From the NCBI GenBank assembly GCA_950097015.1, contig CATNEN010000038.1:21223001-21287000 (forward strand): a stretch of 64,000 nt of DNA, in the 5' to 3' direction. How positions within the stretch are numbered: the stretch's first letter is position 1; each line of letters starts with the position of its first letter. The translations under genes were made by a program, and so were the position numbers. Positions 1-12,215 of the stretch are shown here, one piece after another. Below the pieces are notes generated by a model that made no database searches, was not told the origin of the DNA, and saw nothing but the letters and a program-made list of their open reading frames with translations. The stretch comes from Macrostomum hystrix. Its lineage: Eukaryota > Platyhelminthes > Macrostomidae.

Positions 1-194
1 ACAGTGGACTAAAAATAAGCTCTGTGGCCTGCACTGCAAGGATTTCACATTCATCAAATGAGGCTAGACCCTTATCTAGTGAAATACAGTTCTTTTTTGA
101 CAGCATCAAAGCAAAAGGACAGCACGGAAATCGATCATTCTGTTTGGGGCTGAGGGGCTGAGGGGCTGGGGGGCTGTGTCTACTGTTGCATCAT

Positions 195-245
195 TTGGCC
201 CCTCAGAATCGAACTCGTGACCTCCTGGTCAGAAGTCTGAAGTTC
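195..245 (-). repeat. tRNA-like SINE fragment (B-box half)
   Basis: Read on the minus strand, this stretch has AGGAGGTC followed by GAGTTCGATTC, which resembles the T-arm/B box of a tRNA-derived SINE. A related copy sits at about 28380-28445, sharing GACTT, TGACC, AGGAGGTC and GAGTTCGATT in the same order. No convincing A box is visible. It lies in the intron downstream of the GPCR exon. Confidence 0.35.
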
Positions 246-265
246 TAATCCCTGTAAGCTCTAAC

Positions 266-652
266 CTCAAACCTGTCGATGCTCATTGCCACCAGTAGGA
301 AGGCTGTTGACGCCAGACAGACGGACTGGGTGTACACCGTCAGTTTGCACATCGCGGAGCCAAGGGTCCACTGGCCGAAGGCGGTAAACAGCAGCTCGCC
401 AGTGCAGACAACCGAGCCGACAGCCAGGTCACCTGCTGCCAGGTTAATTAAGAAGCAGTTCAGCCGAAGGATCGGACCAGTACGTCGTCGGCCGCAACGA
501 ATGTGGGCCACCAGGCTGGCGTTGCCACCGATAGCCGTCAGCATGATGGCACACAGCAGCGTCAGGGTGGCGATGGACTGCCCGCTGAGCCGGCGATTCC
601 AGGCGGGCGTCTGGGAGCTGCACATGAGCAGTGATGGATCAGCTGAGATCAA
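266..652 (-). CDS. Class A (rhodopsin-like) GPCR, exon covering TM1 to TM3, partial
   Basis: This single exon encodes the first three transmembrane helices of a seven-helix receptor. TM1 carries the GN pair (AIGGNASLVAHI). TM2 has the NLAAGDL signature with the conserved Asp. TM3 begins with the extracellular Cys of MCKLTVYTQS and ends in SIDRF, the DRY-type motif. The pattern is closest, from memory of the families, to vasopressin/GnRH/neuropeptide S-like peptide receptors; the ligand cannot be inferred. There are two possible donors: after GAG at 266, or inside the DRF triplet at 273 (CAG then GTTTGA, phase 2), which is a known intron position in class A GPCR genes. An acceptor-like TCTCAG lies near 646, so the true start codon may be in an upstream exon. 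The remaining helices lie beyond the left edge of the window. Confidence 0.8.
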
Positions 653-665
653 TCTAGTCTTTACT

Positions 666-962
666 GGTTGCGGGTGGATTCTGTGGGTCTAATGGGTGGA
701 TTCTGTGGGTCTAATGGGTGGATTCTGTGGGTCTAATGGAATGGATTCTGTTCTTCTAATGGGGTGGATTCTGTTGTTCTAATGGGGTGGATTCTGTTGG
801 TCTATTGGGGGTGGATTCTGTTGGTCTATTGGGGGTGGATTCTGTTGGTCTATTGGGGGTGGATTCTGTTGGTCTATTGGGGGTGGATTCTGTTGGTCTA
901 ATAGGGTGGATTCTGTTGGTCTAATAGGGTGGATTCTGTTGGTCTAATAGGGTGGATTCTGT
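666..962. repeat. Minisatellite, about 22-24 bp unit
   Basis: Tandem copies around the core GGTGGATTCTGTTGGTCTA with variable spacer (AATGG, TTGGGG, AATAG). It lies immediately upstream of the GPCR exon acceptor, so it is probably intronic. Confidence 0.9.
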
Positions 963-1344
963 TGATCATCGTAAGTGGATGTTATTTAGTCATGTGGTGT
1001 GGATTCTGGTTTATCACAGGAGAGTGGATCGCAGCTCGTAATTTCTCGCAATTTGCATAACATAGCGGTTCAAAAGAAACTTTAACTACTGACCCATTGC
1101 CTTGAGGTGTGTCTTGCATGCCAGTAGTTTTTCCTGAGCCAGCAACTAAACCAAGGAATATTATGTTCACTCTCTGGTACTGAGAGACAAGTGAGATTTA
1201 CTCAAGCTGAATATGTCGATAGAAAATATTGAAGAAACGAACGACTAGACGAGATAGCAACCAATCAAAACCGAGACTGCATAGATTCGCCCGAGTTGCT
1301 CCGGGATTGGTCACATTGTGGTGAACGCTGTTTAGAAGAGATTT
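963..1344. other. Unique spacer, no gene seen
   Basis: A short minus-strand open frame (982-1170) contains a chance P-loop-like GSGKTT string but has no flanking NTPase features. I see no supported gene here. Confidence 0.5.
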
Positions 1345-2075
1345 CTGGGAAAATGAGATTTCGGGGTAAATGAGATTTCGGGGAAATGAGATTTCGGGGA
1401 AAATGAGATTTCGAAAAGATGAGATTTCGGAAAGATGAGATTTCGGGAAAAATGAGATTTCGGGGAAGATGAGATTTCGAAAAGATGAGATTTCGGAAAG
1501 ATGAGATTTCGGGAAAAATGAGATTTCGGGGAAGATGAAGGATTTAGGGAAATATGAGATTTCAGGAAAGATGTTTTTTGGCAAAGATGGGATTTTAAAG
1601 CAAAGATGAGATTTCGGGAAAGATGAGATTTCGGGGAAAATGAGATTTCGAAAAGATGAGATTTCGGAAAGATGAGATTTCGGGAAAAATGAGATTTCGG
1701 GGAAAATGAGATTTCGAAAAGATGAGATTTCGGAAAGATGAGATTTCGGGAAAAATGAGATTTCGGGGAAGATGAAGGATTTAGGGAAATATGAGATTTC
1801 AGGAAAGATGTTTTTTGGCAAAGATGGGATTTTAAAGCAAAGATGAGATTTCGGGAAAGATGAGATTTCATGGAAAATGAGATTTCGGAAAAGAGATTTC
1901 GGGGAAAAAGATTTCGGAAAGATGAGATTTCGGGAAAATGACATTTCGGGGAAATGAGATTTCGGGAAAGATGAGATTTGAGTAAAAGATTTGATTTCGA
2001 GAAAGATTAGATTTTGTGGCAAAGGTGGAATTTTAACGCAAAGATGAGATTTTGGGAAATATTGGATTTCGGAAA
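1345..2075. repeat. Minisatellite, about 16-17 bp unit with block duplication
   Basis: The core is GATGAGATTTCGGGAAA. A longer block of variant units (including TGTTTTTTGGCAAAGATGGG) occurs twice about 240 bp apart, near 1570 and 1810, which shows higher-order duplication. The open minus-strand frames over it are a by-product of the repeat. Confidence 0.9.
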
Positions 2076-2424
2076 CATGAAATTAAAAAAGGGTGTGATC
2101 TAGAATCGTGACTGACTTTGAGATCGTTTCAAAAATAGTACCAGCCGTAAAAGGAAATTGTGTGAACAATGAAGAAATAAATAATCTGCTAAATTGCCCC
2201 CGCTTGTAATCTATGTTGAATAGCAGACTAATTCGAGAAACTGAGCGCCAGACAAAATTTTTAACGTTGTGATTGTTGCGAGCGATATTCTACTGCAGTT
2301 CCGCATGAGTTCAATTGTAACAGGACTAAAAATTATGTGAGTATGAGAACAATAGCCCAGATACAAAGGCTAACTGACAATTCATGGCCAACAGTTTGTA
2401 TGCAGCCTTTTTTGCTAATGTGGG
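2076..2424. other. Unique AT-rich spacer
   Basis: No coding signal, RNA gene or element ends were recognised. Confidence 0.5.
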
Positions 2425-3450
2425 TAATCTGGAAGGGAATGTGTATTAACCTGTCAGACTGTGGTTAATCTGGAAGGGAATGTGTATTAACCTGTCAGAC
2501 TGTGGTTAATCTGGATGGGAATGTGTATTAAACTGTCAGACTGTGGGTAATCTAGATGGGAATGTGGATTTAACTGTCAGACTGTGGTTAATCTGGATGG
2601 GAATGTGTATTTTACTGTCAGACTGTGGTTAATCTGGATGGGAATGTGTATTTAACTGTCAGACTGTGGTTAATCTGGAAGGGAATGTGTATTTACCTGT
2701 CAGACTGTGGTTAATCTGGATGGGAATGTGCATTAACCTGTCAGACTGTGGTTAATCTGGATGGGAATGTGCATTTACCTGTCAGACTGTGGGTAATCTG
2801 GATGGGAATGTGTATTTAACTGTCAGACTGTGGTTAATCTGGATGGGAATGTGTATTTACCTGTCAGAGTGTGGGTAATCTGGATGGGAATGTGTATTTA
2901 ACTGTCAGAATGTGGGTAATCTGGATGGGAATGTGTATTTACCTGTCAGACTGTGGTTAATCTGGAAGGGAATGTGTATTTAACTGTCAGACTGTGGTTA
3001 ATCTGGATGGGAATGTGTATTTACCTGTCAGACTGTGGTTAATCTGGAAGGGAATGTGTATTTACCTGTCAGACTGTGGTTAATCTGGATGGGAATGTGC
3101 ATTAACCTGTCAGACTGTGGTTAATCTGGATGGGAATGTGCATTTACCTGTCAGACTGTGGGTAATCTGGATGGGAATGTGTATTTAACTGTCAGACTGT
3201 GGTTAATCTGGATGGGAATGTGTATTTACCTGTCAGAGTGTGGGTAATCTGGATGGGAATGTGTATTTAACTGTCAGAATGTGGGTAATCTGGATATGAA
3301 TGTGTATTTAACTGTCAGACTGTGGTTAATCTGGAAGGGAATGTGTATTTAACTGTCAGACTGTGGTTAATCTGGATGGGAATGTGTATTTAACTGTCAG
3401 ACTGTGGTTAATCTGGATGGGAATGTGCATTTAACTGTCAGAATGTGGTT
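2425..3450. repeat. Minisatellite, 41 bp unit, about 25 copies
   Basis: The unit contains GGTTAATCTGGATGGGAATG followed by TGTATTTAACTGTCAGACT. Variant order (TGCATTAACC, TGCATTTACC, AGAGTGTGGG) repeats in two long blocks, around 2720-2950 and 3085-3300, indicating segmental duplication within the array. Confidence 0.95.
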
Positions 3451-4671
3451 ATGTGTGCTTTTTAGCTTTATTTCGAAAAGTCAAATTTAGTCGTAATATT
3501 AATCAAGATAATTTTAATAATTTTTTGAAAGTTGCAAATGTACTTTGTAGGAATAACAACCAAATAAACTGCTTGTTGAACTCTAAACACTAATTAAGTA
3601 GCACTTATTATTTTCCACGAATCTTTCCGAAGTCACGAAAATTATAGTCACTTTAAAATGAAAACAAGAATGACAGCTACGTCAACAAATTCAAATGCAA
3701 CATAACAAAATTGGAATAAAATTCAAATTTCGGATCGACATTCACTGTAGCTAGTACGGAAGACATTGTGCCTGAAAGCGGTTTTTTATTTAAATCAAAC
3801 AGACAGGCATTTCTTCTTATCTCAGTTGAAGACAGCAGTAGGCAAGCAGGAAGTCATTAGATGTGGGAACACGATAAAATAGTTTATTACCCAGATTTTT
3901 ATTTGCCTTGACTAAAAAAAGAAGCTTAAATTTTTTTTACATCAACAGAATGAACTGGCTATGAAACGTACTAGACAGCCTGTTGCTAATGTAAACAAAT
4001 GCGAATGAAACGGCATAGATAATGAAAGAGGAATTCAAATGGAATGGGAATAATGAATCAGTAATCAGAAACAGATTTCTTATCATTATTGAATGTCATT
4101 TAGCATAATTAATAGCATTAACAATTTCAAATACCCACTCTTTCGCTTTCTTATTTTCAGAATCTCCCCCGAATTTTCAACCATTCTGAAAATTTTCCGC
4201 TCTATCCGAAAAGACAACTTCCAGAATCTTTGTCCTTGTCACCAGGGTCTTTGACAACATTCGCTGAATACCTCGACGATGCTGACATCCGACGGCTTTG
4301 AAAGTCAGTTCATCGTAGAAGGCGGAACATTTCGTGAGGTAGGCAGTGTGGAAATAGTGTGGTGTTTCTATTGTTAAACAGGCGATACAATGGAGTTCAT
4401 TTTCTGGACTCATTAAAATTAATTTTCTGTAAAAATTGCAGAAACGGCCTTATATTTCATGTTTGGAACAATAAATTAAATTACAATAAGTTATGGAAAT
4501 CACAAATTTAGATAATTAAACAGTCAATAAACAATTTAGAATACTAAAGCAGTGATTAGTATTCAGTTTACTTGGTCCATCGGAACAAAATGCAACACAA
4601 CAGCTGCTAGAAATGTTACTAGGAATAGCATGAAAATTGAAAACATACAATTATCCGATAATCCGATTATC
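3451..4671. other. Unique AT-rich spacer with one weak exon candidate
   Basis: This is AT-rich unique sequence. On the minus strand, 4177-4425 is an open stretch preceded by an acceptor-like TTTTTACAG. It encodes a Cys-containing peptide (start NELHCIACLTIETPHYFH) without recognisable homology. It could be a small exon or chance; nothing else is supported. Confidence 0.3.
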
Positions 4672-5715
4672 TGAGGACCAAAGAATTCAGGAATAAAAAA
4701 TTCAAGGACCAAAGAACCAAAAGACCAAAGAATCAGAGGACCAAAGAATCAGAGGACCAAAGAATTCGAGGACCAAATAATCTGAGGACCAAAGAACCAG
4801 AGGACCAAAGAATTCGAGGACCAAATAATCTGAGGACCAAAGAACCAGAGGACCAAAGAATTAGAGGACCAAATAATCTGAGGACCAAAGAACCAGAGGA
4901 CCAAAGAATTAGAGGACCAAAGAACCAAAGGACCAAATAATTAGAGGACCAAAGAATCTGAGGACCAAAGAATCTGATGACCAATGAACCAGAGGACCAA
5001 AGAATCTGAGGACCAAAGAATCTGATGACCAATGAACCAGAGGACCAAAGAATCAGAGGACCAAAGAATCTGAGGACCAATGAATTAGAGGACCAAAGAA
5101 TCAGAGGACCAAAGAATTAGAGGACCAAAGAATCAGAGGACCAAAGAATCTGATGACCAATGAACCAGAGGACCAAAGAATCAGAGGACCAAAGAATCAG
5201 AGGACCAAAGAATCAGAGGACCAAAGAATCAGAGGACCAAAGAATCTGAGGACCAAAGAATCAGAGGACCAAAGAATCTGAGGACCAATGAACCAGAGGA
5301 CCAAAGAATCTGAGGACCAATGAACCAGAGGACCAAAGAATCAGAGGACCAAAGAATCTGAGGACCAAAGAATCAGAGGACCAAAGAATCTGAGGACCAA
5401 AGAATCAGAGGACCAAAGAATCTGAGGACCAATGAACCAGAGGACCAAAGAATCAGAGGACCAAAGAATCTGAGGACCAAAGAATCTGAGGACCAAAGAA
5501 TCTGAGGACCAATGAACCAGAGGACCAAAGAATCTGAGGACCAAAGAATTCGAGGACCAAATAATCTGAGGACCAAAGAATCAGAGGACCAAAGAATCAG
5601 AGGACCAAAGAACCAGAGGACCAAAGAATCTGAGGACCAATGAACCAGAGGACCAAAGAATTGATCAGAGAACCAATGAATCAGAGGACCAAAGAATCAG
5701 AGGACCAAAGAATGC
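4672..5715. repeat. Minisatellite, 16 bp unit, about 65 copies
   Basis: The unit is GACCAAAGAATCAGAG with TCTGAG, ACCAGAG and ATTAGAG variants. The array ends only about 24 bp from the predicted stop codon of the Inturned-like gene, so it may form much of that gene's 3' UTR or downstream flank. Confidence 0.95.
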
Positions 5716-5738
5716 TCGGACCCAATGATTCCTCAGCA

Positions 5739-8700
5739 TCACCTGGCCAGCAGGTCTCGCAGTTCTTGGCACATGTCGCCCAAATTCGTTGCCGGCTCGC
5801 TCAAACAAAAATACATCTCCCATTGGGAAGTCTTCCGACCCTGCACAGCTAATGACAACCGTTTCGGACCTTCTCCGGAGCCGCCGCCGCCGCTGCCGTC
5901 AACATCGAATTCGATGATTGTCATCAATTCTACGCCGCCGCTGACGGAGCCAGAAGCGAGTGCCAGAAGCTGCGGCCTGATCTGCAGTCCGACAAGGCGA
6001 AAAAACTCGGCAGTCACAGGGGCGGACAATCGGCTAGACTGCAACGGCGGCAGGCCCGACTGGGAGGCGTGGCAGACGCCGCTCTGCCAGTCTAGCAGCA
6101 GGTAGGCAAAGACTCCAGCACCTCCAGCCTGTTGAAGCCTTTGACGCGGCCTGGCGGACTGAGAATTTGCCGTTAGATCGCCCGCTGAACCGGCTGCGTC
6201 ATTCAGAGAAGTTAAAGAGGCCGCTCGGCCCAACGAACCGGCCTTTGATCCGCCGCCGATTCCCTTTGATCCGCCGCCGCCTTTTGATTTCTTTGAACTG
6301 CCGCTCCGACTACGAAACCAATTGAGAATGCCGCCGCCTCCGCCGCCTGATTTGGCGTTGACAACTGTGAGATAGTCAGCTGGATCAGCCAGGGCCACTT
6401 CCACAGCAGCTATGGAGGCCTGTTGCAGATTCTGCCGCTGCTGCTGAAGCTGTTGATCTGCGGCTGCGGTTTGCAGGAATATTGGAATTAACATTGCATT
6501 AGAGGACTAATGTCAATGGGATCTGGCGACTATGGGATCTGATGATTATGGGATCTGAGGATTATGGGATCTGCCGATTATGGGATTTGAGGATTATGGG
6601 ATCTGAAGATTATGGATCTCAGGATTATGGATTTGAGGTTTATGGATCTCAGGATTATGGATCTCAGGATTATGGTTCTGAGGATTATGGTTCTGTGGTT
6701 TATGGATCTCAGGATTATGGATCTCAGGATTATGGATCTCAGGATTATTGTTCTGAGGATTATGGGATCTGAGGATTAAGGGATCTGAGGAATATGGGAT
6801 CTGAGGATTATGGGATCTGAGGATTTTGGGATTTGAGATTATGGGATCTGAGGATTAAGGGATCTGAGGATTATGGGATCTGAGAAGCCATGTACAATGC
6901 AGAGCGGCGCCCTTACCCCACTGGAACAGATGCGGCAGCTTCGCTGGCAGGCAGTCCAGAAAAGCCTCAGCCGCTTCGAGTAGAGTCTGCGGCAATCCGG
7001 TCAGGTTTGTGAGGCCGGCGTACAGCAGGGCCAGGCTCAAACCGCCCATGGCCACGCATAGCAGGTGAGCCGGCCGATTGCGCAGGTGGCTCATCGACGT
7101 CAAAGACGACGATTCCGTCGAGTCCGGGAAGGCTTCCGGGCGGGCCGGCAGCCAGACAACCCGCAGTCGCCGCCTGCCGGCCGGATAGGCGGTGAAATGT
7201 CGGTGCAGCAGCTCGAACAGCCAGCAGGCGCGGCCCAGACGAGACTGTCCGGCGAGGCGGCCGAAGGCGGCCACTCTGGCGCCGGAGTCGGTCAGGCTGG
7301 CGCCGAGGACGCAGGCGTGACCCGTGAAATCTGGCCAGGCGATCGCGGCGCCGGAGGTGGCGGCGTTGCTGTTGGTGGCGGTGCTTCCAGAGGCGAATGC
7401 GGCCAGCAGACGGTCGGCGTCCCGCGCCTGGCTGGCTGTCTGGCGTCGGGCTGGCCAGGCGAGGCGGCGCAAACTTGGCGGCAGACGACGCTCCGACATT
7501 GCAGTGAAGAGTACCTAGCAGATGAGTAGAACAAAGACTATTGGACCGATGGAACAAAGACTGTAAAATATATGGAACAAATACAGTAGGAGTGATAGGA
7601 CAGAGAATGTAGGCTTGATAGAACAAACAATTGAAGGTGAACAAAAATGTAGGAAAATAAAAAAGGACTAGATATTTGATGATCTCATCATTCTGATGCA
7701 CACCTGTAGCAGCTGGCACATCGGCTCATTCTCGCCTGCGCTGTCCTCGTCATCTTCGTCATCTTTCTTCTCAATGCCGCCATCTTTGTGTCGAGGCTTT
7801 CTTGGCCAGCCAAGCAGGCGAAACAGGTCCAATAGGTGGCTTGTCAGCTGGGCCGGATCCGCGCCGGAGCCATTCAACCAGGCGGTTGGCGCGGCCAGAG
7901 CGCATACGACACTGGGACCAACGGGAAGCATGACGGCTGTCACCTCCTGGCCGTCGGGATCTTCAAAGATTACCGTCCTATCGAGAGTAGATTATGAAAG
8001 TTAAGTAGATCTCTGACAAATTGATTTTTTTAATTTTGTTGTAATCTGATTGGTTAGAAGGGCAGAAATAAATTTACAGAGGAGTGGGGTAGTTGTGCGG
8101 AAGAGTTTAATTGGCTAGAAGGGCAGAAATACATTTACAGAGGCGTGTTGGGTGTACGGAGGAATTTGATTGGCTAGAAAGATAAAAAACTGTTTGAGAG
8201 GATTGGAGTGGTATCTCGAGGAATCTGATTGGGTGGAAGGAAAAAATGAGAGAATTGGAAAAAATAATTGGAAGAAATCAAAACTTAAAGTTAGCACCTT
8301 TTAGGTAAAACTTATTTATGGTAAAATTTTCCATAAGCAAAAGGATTTTTAAAGACGACTGCATAGAAGCACTATAAAACATCAAAATTTTCTAAGAAAT
8401 ATGAAATCAAAAGTCAAAACAGGACAGAAACATCTAGAAAGTCTGGCTTTAATGAGATTAAAAAAAAAACTGAAATGTCTGTCGAGTTAGTTTGATGAGA
8501 AACAGACCTAGTTGAGCAGCTTGCTAAATATTTATACGCCAACTGCAACAGTTAAATAGTCCAGCCTAAAAAAATATCTGGCTAGGCTGGGTGCTGAAGC
8601 AAGGTGTTGACAGACAGCAATTTAACTGATTGATTGATACGGCAATATAGGCAGCCAAGGAGATTAATTTTTCAAGTCGGTAAACAGATCTCTCTAATCA

Positions 8701-10836
8701 ATCTTTCGTATCTGCTATGAGAAAACCTTCAGGTGTTTTTTCCGCAACTGTTTTCTTTTTCTAAAAAATTAATTTTTTTCAAGACCATCGCGGAGACAGA
8801 CAAAAATTGCGAAATTGAGATTCAGAATTATTAAGGCTTCGATATGTTTTGCAAAGCCTGACTGAAAGAAATATGTAGATCTAGAAAAACATAACATGAC
8901 CTAATTTTCTTAATTTAAACTTTCGATTCGAGTTTATAATAGGGTTGCGTGTCTGCCATTTGCATTATAAGCTTGCGCACTGTCACCATCGAATTCTCTA
9001 CCGTACCAATCTACTTCTCTGCTGTACCTACCTACTTCTCTGCTGTACCTACCTACTTCTCTGCTGTACCTACCTACTTCTCTGCTGTACCTACCTACTT
9101 CTCTGCTGTACCTACCTACTTCTCTGCTGTTCCTACCTACTTCTCTGCTGTACCTATCTACTTCTCTGCTGTACCTACCTAATTCTCTGCTGTACCTACC
9201 TACTTCTCTGCTGTACCTACCTACTTTTCTACCGTACCTATCTACTTCTCAACCGTACCTATATAGTCCTCTACCGTACCTATCTACTTCTCTGCTGTAC
9301 CTATCTACTTCTCTACCGTACCTATCTACTTCTCTACCGAACCTATCTACTTCTCAACCGTACCTATCTAATTCACTAACGCACCTATCTACTTCTCTAC
9401 CGTACCTATCTACTTCTCTGCTGTATCTATCTACTTCTCTCTGCTGCAGCTATCCACTTTACTCTGGATAGCTACTCTGAGTACTCTGGTAGCCCCTCTA
9501 CTCTGATTTCTTTCTAATCTACCCATTTTTCCAAAGATCTCAGACGTCGCCATTTCGCACCTGCACGGTGACTCGACAGCAACAGCAGCAGCAGCAGAAG
9601 AGGCCGACAACTTCGTCGCAATGGCATCATCGCCGCCAGAGTCCGCAGCTGTCGTCGTAGCTGACTGAGCCAGAAGGTCTGGCCAGGCCGACCACAGCGC
9701 GAGTAGGAACCCTCGCAGCTCGCACATCCTGTTGCGTCGCCTAGGCGGGAAGGCGAATAGAAGATCGGCGAACTCGGAGGCCTCCGACGAGCCGGCGTTT
9801 GAGCGCAGTAGAAGAAGGCCGTGCGTGTCGCTCGGCACACCCTGCTGTGCAGCGCCGCCGCCGCCACCGACTAGGATTGCGCAGTTACTCTCTAGATCGT
9901 AAACAACGGTCGGATGTACCTGAGGACTGCCAACCGACGGCTGGCCATCGTCGAGACGTTCAAAGCTGAGCGTGACGAGGCAGGCGCTGCGGCCAAGTTG
10001 GTTCTGGGAGTTTTTTTTAGCAATAGTTAGTTCTACTTGGTGCATCATTACTGTTGATTCTCTACTTCTCTGCTTGTATATCTACTTCTCTCTCATCATT
10101 ATCTACTTCTCGCCCACCGATATCTACTTCTCCCTCACCGATATCTACTTCTCCCCCACCGATATACTTCTCCCCCACCGATATACTTCTCCCCCACCGA
10201 TATCTACTTCTCCCTCACCGATATCTACTTCTCCCTCACCGATATCTACTTCTCCCCCACCGATATACTTCTCCCCCACCGATATCTACTTCTCCCTCAC
10301 CGATATCTACTTCTCCCTCACCGAAATCTACTTCTCCCTCACCGATATCTACTTCTCCCCCCATCGATATTTACTGCTCTACTCTAAATATATATTTCTC
10401 TCCCCACTCAACCTGTGCTTTGAGCTTATTTTCTTTAAAAAAGACAAAAAGAAACAATCTGCTCACCGCGGGATTCGGTAGCTGCTGCCGCATTCGCTTC
10501 CCATCCGGCCTTCTCACGTACTGCTCAGCTGGATTCAACGCGTCGCTCAGCCGCACGGGAATGCCGTTCACCTCGGCCAGATGGTCGTCGATTCGCACCC
10601 GCCGACTGTCCAGATGGCCCACGCCAGGCGTGAAGCCTTTGACAGCTAAAGGCGGGTTGTCATCTATGTCAGCGGGCGCGGCTGCGGCGGCGGGGTTGTC
10701 GGCTCCGCGTTTGAGAATCAGACCGCAGTCCGAGCGAAGGAACTCCTCGAGGGTACAATCTGGCGGAGTGCTCAAACTGCCGAGCATCAGTGTTATGGAC
10801 ACCTGGCGATGCTTCATCGGATGCTGCAACAGTTGA
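5739..10836 (-). CDS. INTU: Inturned-like planar cell polarity / CPLANE protein (PDZ plus longin-type domains), 5' end not found
   Basis: Five minus-strand exons join in consistent phase: 10467-10817 (or from about 10825 if an upstream exon exists), 9561-10003, 7704-7977, 6896-7514 and 5739-6463, giving 803 residues from the Met at 10817. Donors include CGCG|GTGAGC, TGCAG|GTGCGA and CTACAG|GTGTGC. Exon 1 has a PDZ-like segment (VKGFTPG, then RIDDHLAEVNGIPV). Later exons carry hydrophobic longin-like segments (LLDLFRLLGW; HLLCVAMGGLSLALLYAGL; GVFAYLLLDWQSGV). Known Inturned proteins act with Fuzzy and Wdpcp as the CPLANE complex in ciliogenesis and planar polarity. The human protein is about 940 residues with some 180 before its PDZ, so N-terminal exons are missing or highly diverged. 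Only repeats and an AT-rich spacer lie between here and the next gene. The assignment rests on domain order and remembered family features. Confidence 0.6.
6500..6886. repeat. Intronic minisatellite, 15-16 bp unit
   Basis: The core is GATCTGAGGATTATGG. It fills the intron between the last two exons of the Inturned-like gene (6464-6895). Confidence 0.9.
7978..8999. other. Unique part of an Inturned-like intron
   Basis: AT-rich intronic sequence, with three loose copies of a TTGGCTAGAAGGGCAGAAAT-type motif near 8050, 8110 and 8170. No gene was recognised. Confidence 0.5.
9000..9440. repeat. Intronic minisatellite, 21 bp unit
   Basis: The core is CTACTTCTCTGCTGTACCTA, shifting to an ACCGTACCTAT variant after about 9230. 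It lies in the intron between the exons at 7704-7977 and 9561-10003 of the Inturned-like gene. Confidence 0.95.
10085..10385. repeat. Intronic minisatellite, 19-21 bp unit, carries donor-like motif
   Basis: The plus-strand core is CGATATCTACTTCTCCCTCA. Read in the sense direction of the Inturned-like gene (minus), many units contain CGGTGAGGGAGAAG, which resembles a 5' splice site. The array fills the intron 10004-10466, whose real donor is CGCG|GTGAGC. Confidence 0.9.
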
Positions 10837-10864
10837 CTAGTGATATAGGACCTAGGTAGCGATT

Positions 10865-12215
10865 TGGGATCTGGAAAGTCCATTAGATCTGGGATATTGG
10901 TTTTGGGATATGGGATATTGGTTTTAGGATCTGGGTATGTTGATTTGGGATCTGTGATATTGGTTTTTGGATCTGGGTATGCTGATTTGGGATCTGGGAT
11001 ATTGGTTTTTGGATCTGGGTATGCTGATTTGGGATCTGGGATATTGGTTTTGGGATCTGGGATATTGGTTTTTGGGATCTGGGATATTGGTCTGGGATCT
11101 GGGATATTGGTTTGGGATCTGGGATACTGGTTTAGGATCAGAGATATTGGCTTGGGATCTGGGATATTACTTTGGAATCTGGGATATTAATTTGGGATCT
11201 GGGTATGTTGATTTGGGATCTGGGATATTGGTTTGGGATCTGGGATATTGGTTTGGGATCTGGGTATGTTGATTTGGGATCTGGGATATTGGTTTGGGAT
11301 CTGGGATATTAGTTTGGAATCTGGGATATTGGTTTGGGATCTGGGTATGTTGATATGGGATCTGGGATATTTGTTTTGGGACCTGGGTATGTTGATTTGG
11401 GATCTGGGATATTGGTTTAGGATCAGAGATATTGGCTTGGGATCTGGGATATTAGTTTGGAATCTGAGATATTGGTTTGGGATCTGGGTATGTTGATTTG
11501 GGATCTGGGATATTGGTTTTGGGACCTGGGTATGTTGATTTGGGATCTGGGATATTGGTTTTGGGATCTGGGATATTGGTTTTGGGACCTGGGTATGTTG
11601 ATTTGGGATCTGGGATATTGGTTTAGGATCAGAGATATTGGCTTGGGATCTGGGAATATTAGTTTTGGATCTGGGATATTGGTTTGGGATCTGGGTGTGT
11701 TGATTTGGGATCTGGGATATTGGTTTTGGGACCTGGATATGTTGGTTTGGGACCTGGATATGTTGGTTTGGGATCTGGGATATTGGTTTTGGGACCTGGA
11801 TATGTTGGTTTGGGATCTGGGATATTGGTTTTGGGACCTGGATATGTTGATTTGGGATCTGAGATATTGGTTTGGGATCTGGGAATATTAGTTTGGAATC
11901 TGGGATATTGGTTTTTGGGATCTGGGTATGTTGATTTGGGATCTGGGATATTGGTTTGGGATCTGAGATACTGGTTTAGGATCAGAGATATTGGCTTGGG
12001 ATCTGGGATATTAGTTTGGAATCTGGGATATTGGTTTGGGATCTGGGATATTGGTTTGGGATCTGGGTATGTTGATTTGGGATCTGGGATATTGGTTTTG
12101 GGACCTGGGTATGTTGATTTGGGATCTGGGATATTGGTTTAGGATCAGAGATATTGGCTTGGGATCTGGGAATATTAGTTTGGGATCTGGGATATTGGTT
12201 TGAGATCTAGGAGGC
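10865..12215. repeat. Minisatellite, composite of about 16-21 bp units
   Basis: Two alternating cores are mixed, GGGATCTGGGATATTGGTTT and GATCTGGGTATGTTGATTTG. Higher-order blocks recur every few hundred bases, for example the AGGATCAGAGATATTGGCTT variant near 11130, 11430, 11630, 11985 and 12140. It lies upstream of the first recognised Inturned-like exon. Confidence 0.95.

Noticed and set aside
982-1170. P-loop-like GSGKTT in a 62-residue frame
   Set aside because: Too short, no Walker B or flanking fold, no splice support.
1198-2022. Overlapping minus-strand frames over the 16-17 bp array
   Set aside because: Simple repeat translation in two frames at once, with no gene features.
9431-9560. 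Extending the Inturned-like exon to the donor ATGG|GTAGAT near 9523
   Set aside because: This leaves the wrong phase for the well-placed acceptor at 7978. The donor TGCAG|GTGCGA at 9561 fits phase and consensus.
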